Shown: positions 61,688-64,000 of the stretch, piece by piece
How the letters are laid out: each line of letters starts with the position of its first letter
Position numbering within the stretch: position 1 is the stretch's first letter
Assembly (NCBI GenBank): GCA_019022495.1
Contig: JAFEKR010000043.1
Span: 1 to 64,000, forward strand
Length of the DNA: 64,000 nt
Reading direction: 5' to 3'
DNA from: Epichloe hybrida
Taxonomy: Eukaryota > Ascomycota > Sordariomycetes > Hypocreales > Clavicipitaceae
The notes under the pieces: model-generated
What the model was told of the DNA's origin: nothing
The model's input: only the letters and a program-made list of their open reading frames with translations
Databases searched by the model: none
Program-made: the position numbers and the translations under genes

Positions 61688-61918
61688 TGTTATAATAACT
61701 AGGTTAACATTAGGTTAACCACTAGGAAAGTGGAGCACGTGCGGCGACGCTACATTGTAATTGGCCACACCCGTACGCGAGGCACACACATGACTCGCGT
61801 CCCCCTTTTCTTATAGCCACATAACGCTATAGATAGCTTCAATCCTTAGACCTTATTATATTATTGAACCTGACCCTACGTTGCACTAGTACATACCAAT
61901 CCCTTGGTGTAACTAACA
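61688..61918 (+). repeat. 3' LTR (231 bp)
   Basis: TGTTATAATAACT...AACTAACA, the same length as the 5' LTR, followed by the CTTAT duplication. Mutations relative to the 5' LTR are transitions. Confidence 0.93.
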
Positions 61919-61923
61919 CTTAT

Positions 61924-62263
61924 TATATAAGGAATATATAAGAATGTTAGCTATTCCCTTAATTTGCTAGAAGGAGAGGTTAATTTAAAGGTATTATGCT
62001 TTTATAAAAGCTTTTACCTATTCCTATAGGTATAAAATAATAAAGTAATTATTTAGTCCTTATATATGTATCTTATAAATCCACTATTTATCTAGGTTCT
62101 AAAGTTAATTAAAGTGCTATTTACACTTTATGCTTATATTTAGTTAGTATATAGCAAACATACTCTTAGCATAAACTTACCTATAAGCTATAACCCTGCT
62201 AGGTATTATAAAAGCTAGGATTAAAGGATTAAGCCCTGCACCTTATTCTTATAATCAGAGCAT
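61924..62263. other. AT-rich spacer
   Basis: No gene, repeat or element is recognised. Confidence 0.5.
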
Positions 62264-62415
62264 CACATTACATTACATTACATTGTGTAATGTTTGTAAT
62301 GTAATGTAATTATTACACATTACATTACATTACACATTACATTACATTACATTACACCCCCCTTTCACACATTACATTACATTACATGTAATTATTTGTA
62401 ATTAAATGTAATTAT
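62264..62415. repeat. CATTA/TAATG pentanucleotide microsatellite with inverted parts
   Basis: Tracts of CATTA (62264-62284), then TAATG-type (62286-62310), then CATTA again with a short CCCCCC interruption near 62356. The first two tracts are inverted relative to each other and could form a hairpin. Confidence 0.9.
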
Positions 62416-62556
62416 TTTATATTATTTTATATTTAGGTAAAGTAATTAGAAATTAATAGTAAGAAATAACTTAAATAATTAGAAAAGTATATATTAGGTT
62501 TCTTAAAATATAGATTAAGGTTAAATTACTATACTCATCTTAATTATAACTTATAA

Positions 62557-63330
62557 AACTAATAAAACTTACTTTTTAAGCTTATTTCTTAGAAAAATAT
62601 TAAAAACTTACTTTTAAGTATACTTATTTTAATAGAAAATCATATATATTTAAGTAAATAAGCTATAAAGAAGTTAATATTATTATTAGTAAGACCCATT
62701 TTAGACCCATTTTTATATACACCTTCTTTTTAAGAGAAAATCATAAATATCTTAGCAAATAAGCTATTAAGAAGTTAATACTATAATTAGTAAGACCTAC
62801 TTTAGATCCACTTTTAAGTATACTTTCTTTTTAATAAAAAATCATATATATCTAAGCAAATAAGCTATAAAGAAGTTAATACTATAATTAGTAAGACCCA
62901 TTTTAGACCCACTTTTAAGTATACTATCTTTTTAAGAGAAAATCATAAATATTTTAGCAAATAAGCTATTAAGAAGTTAATACTATTATTAGTAAGACCC
63001 ACTTTAGACCCACTTTTAAGTATACTATCTTTTTAAGAGAAAATCATATATATCTAAGTAAATAAGCTATAAAGAAGTTAATACTATTATTAGTAAAACC
63101 TACTTTAGACCTACTTTTATATATACTTTCTTTTTAAAAAAAAATTATAAATATCTAAGCAAATAAGCTATAAATAAGTTATACTATTTAGTAATACTTA
63201 CTTTTAAACTTACTTTAGAAAATACCTCTTTTTTAAAAGAAAACTATATATAACTAGGTAAATAAGCTATAAAAAAGTTAATTATATTATAAATAAACCT
63301 TATTTTTATACTTAATTTTTATTTATACCT
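62557..63330. repeat. 101-bp satellite, about 7 copies
   Basis: The word ATAAGCTATAAAGAAGTTA-like recurs at 62658, 62759, 62860, 62961, 63062, 63163 and 63262. The spacing is 101 bp for five intervals and 99 bp for the last. Units include AGTAAGACCCACTTTAGACC and TTTTTAAGAGAAAATCATA. Copies decay toward the right end. Confidence 0.93.
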
Positions 63331-63625
63331 TAAATACACTATATTATTATTTTATAGCTTTAAATTCTTATAAACCTAAATAACTTACTAGCTTTTTAAT
63401 TCCCTTTACTAAAAAGAAAGAAACTTTCATTTTTTAAAAGTATAATATTTATTTATTAATTCTAAATAAATAGATTTTATATTCTATTTTAAATTAATTA
63501 AATTTAAATAATATAGGCTTCTTAAAGATCTTTATATTAGTCCTTAATATAATTATTTAGACTTATAATATATTATTTTATATTAAATTTAAAAGTATAT
63601 ATAGGGTATTATTTAGTAAAATAAC
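63331..63625. other. AT-rich spacer
   Basis: Very AT-rich. No gene or repeat beyond faint satellite remnants. Confidence 0.5.
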
Positions 63626-63932
63626 TGTTGGAACAAAGGTGATATCAATCGCGCGTCGCAGCCGCAATTACCCAGCAGAAGCTCAGGCCGCGCGCGGACC
63701 CCACACGTGACCTATAACCTAGCATGTTAATTAGCTAGGAAATATAGGGATATAAACGCGTAACCCCTTTTCCCTTTATATATCATAACTTCTAGCTTTT
63801 TACCTCTCTTTTCCTACAACTTAATTAATTATAATAACAGATAACGTAGCCTAGAATAGATAATTAATAACAATACTATTCTTCGGGCCCACGACTATAT
63901 TACATTAAATTTAATACCCTATAAATCTAACA
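63626..63932 (+). repeat. LTR (307 bp), lightly mutated copy
   Basis: TGTTGGAACAAAGG...AATCTAACA. Same family as 19046-19354 and the inverted fragment at 19365-19558. It keeps GC-rich words such as CAGGCCGCGCGCGGACCCCA, so it is a good reference for the family. Confidence 0.92.
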
Positions 63933-64000
63933 CTAATTAGTAGTTACCTTCACAAATAACCACGTAGTCTTTAAACACTATAGATTAGCAAGGTTAATTA
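63626..64000 (+). mobile_element. 5' end of a further Copia element, running off the window
   Basis: A 307-bp LTR (63626-63932) is followed by CTAATTAGTAGTTACC, the same post-LTR sequence as in the other Copia elements. ACTATAGATTAGCAAGGTT (63969-63987) is also shared with the element at 44461. This is therefore a 5' LTR with internal sequence continuing to the right. Confidence 0.85.

Larger units (their letters stand above)
55647..61918 (+). mobile_element. Second full-length Ty1/Copia retrotransposon, RIP-killed
   Basis: 6272 bp with two 231-bp LTRs and a perfect 5-bp target duplication CTTAT (55642-55646 and 61919-61923). The LTR differs from the other two families in the window. Gag, integrase, RT and RNase H are recognisable in order on the plus strand with stops at former Gln/Trp. 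A copy of the CTAATCCGCGGATTAG palindrome lies in its 3' untranslated part at 61508. Confidence 0.94.

Overview
The window is one end of a chromosome of a filamentous ascomycete (Pezizomycotina). It opens with fifteen exact CCCTAA telomere repeats. Evidence for the group: the TTAGGG-type telomere, short GT-AG introns of mostly 58-126 bp, fungal highly reducing polyketide synthases (HR-PKS), fungal Ty1/Copia elements, and large AT-rich blocks with coding frames peppered with TAG/TAA at former Gln/Trp positions. That pattern is typical of repeat-induced point mutation (RIP). A more exact taxonomic placement cannot be made from this sequence alone.

Layout. 1-19.6 kb: telomere and a heavily RIP-decayed subtelomere. 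It holds a recurring perfect palindrome (CTAATCCGCGGATTAG), nested tandem repeats, three stretches of decayed minus-strand coding sequence, a 30-bp minisatellite, a large 60-bp satellite with higher-order structure, and a 5'-truncated Copia element carrying a fresh-looking 168-bp insertion. 19.64-43.97 kb: an island of ordinary base composition holding a biosynthetic gene cluster. 43.97-64 kb: again AT-rich, with two full-length RIP-killed Copia elements (both with 5-bp target duplications), an AT-rich block without recognisable genes, a 101-bp satellite, and the 5' end of a further Copia element running off the window.

The island. On the minus strand lies an apparently intact 12-exon HR-PKS of 2525 aa (KS-AT-DH-cMT-ER-KR-ACP). 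Next come two decayed genes of other kinds, one nuclease-like and one kinase-like. A second HR-PKS on the minus strand has lost its ketosynthase and carries nine nonsense codons. Head to head with it is an NRPS relic of A-T-C layout that has lost about a third of its A domain. Last is an apparently intact P450 that is clearly of the CYP51 (sterol 14-alpha-demethylase) family. A CYP51 copy beside PKS genes and an A-T-C NRPS recalls fungal clusters for CYP51 inhibitors of the restricticin/lanomycin type, where the extra CYP51 gives self-resistance. That comparison is inference from memory. If right, the window shows a subtelomeric antifungal cluster part-way through decay, in which one synthase and the resistance gene still look intact.
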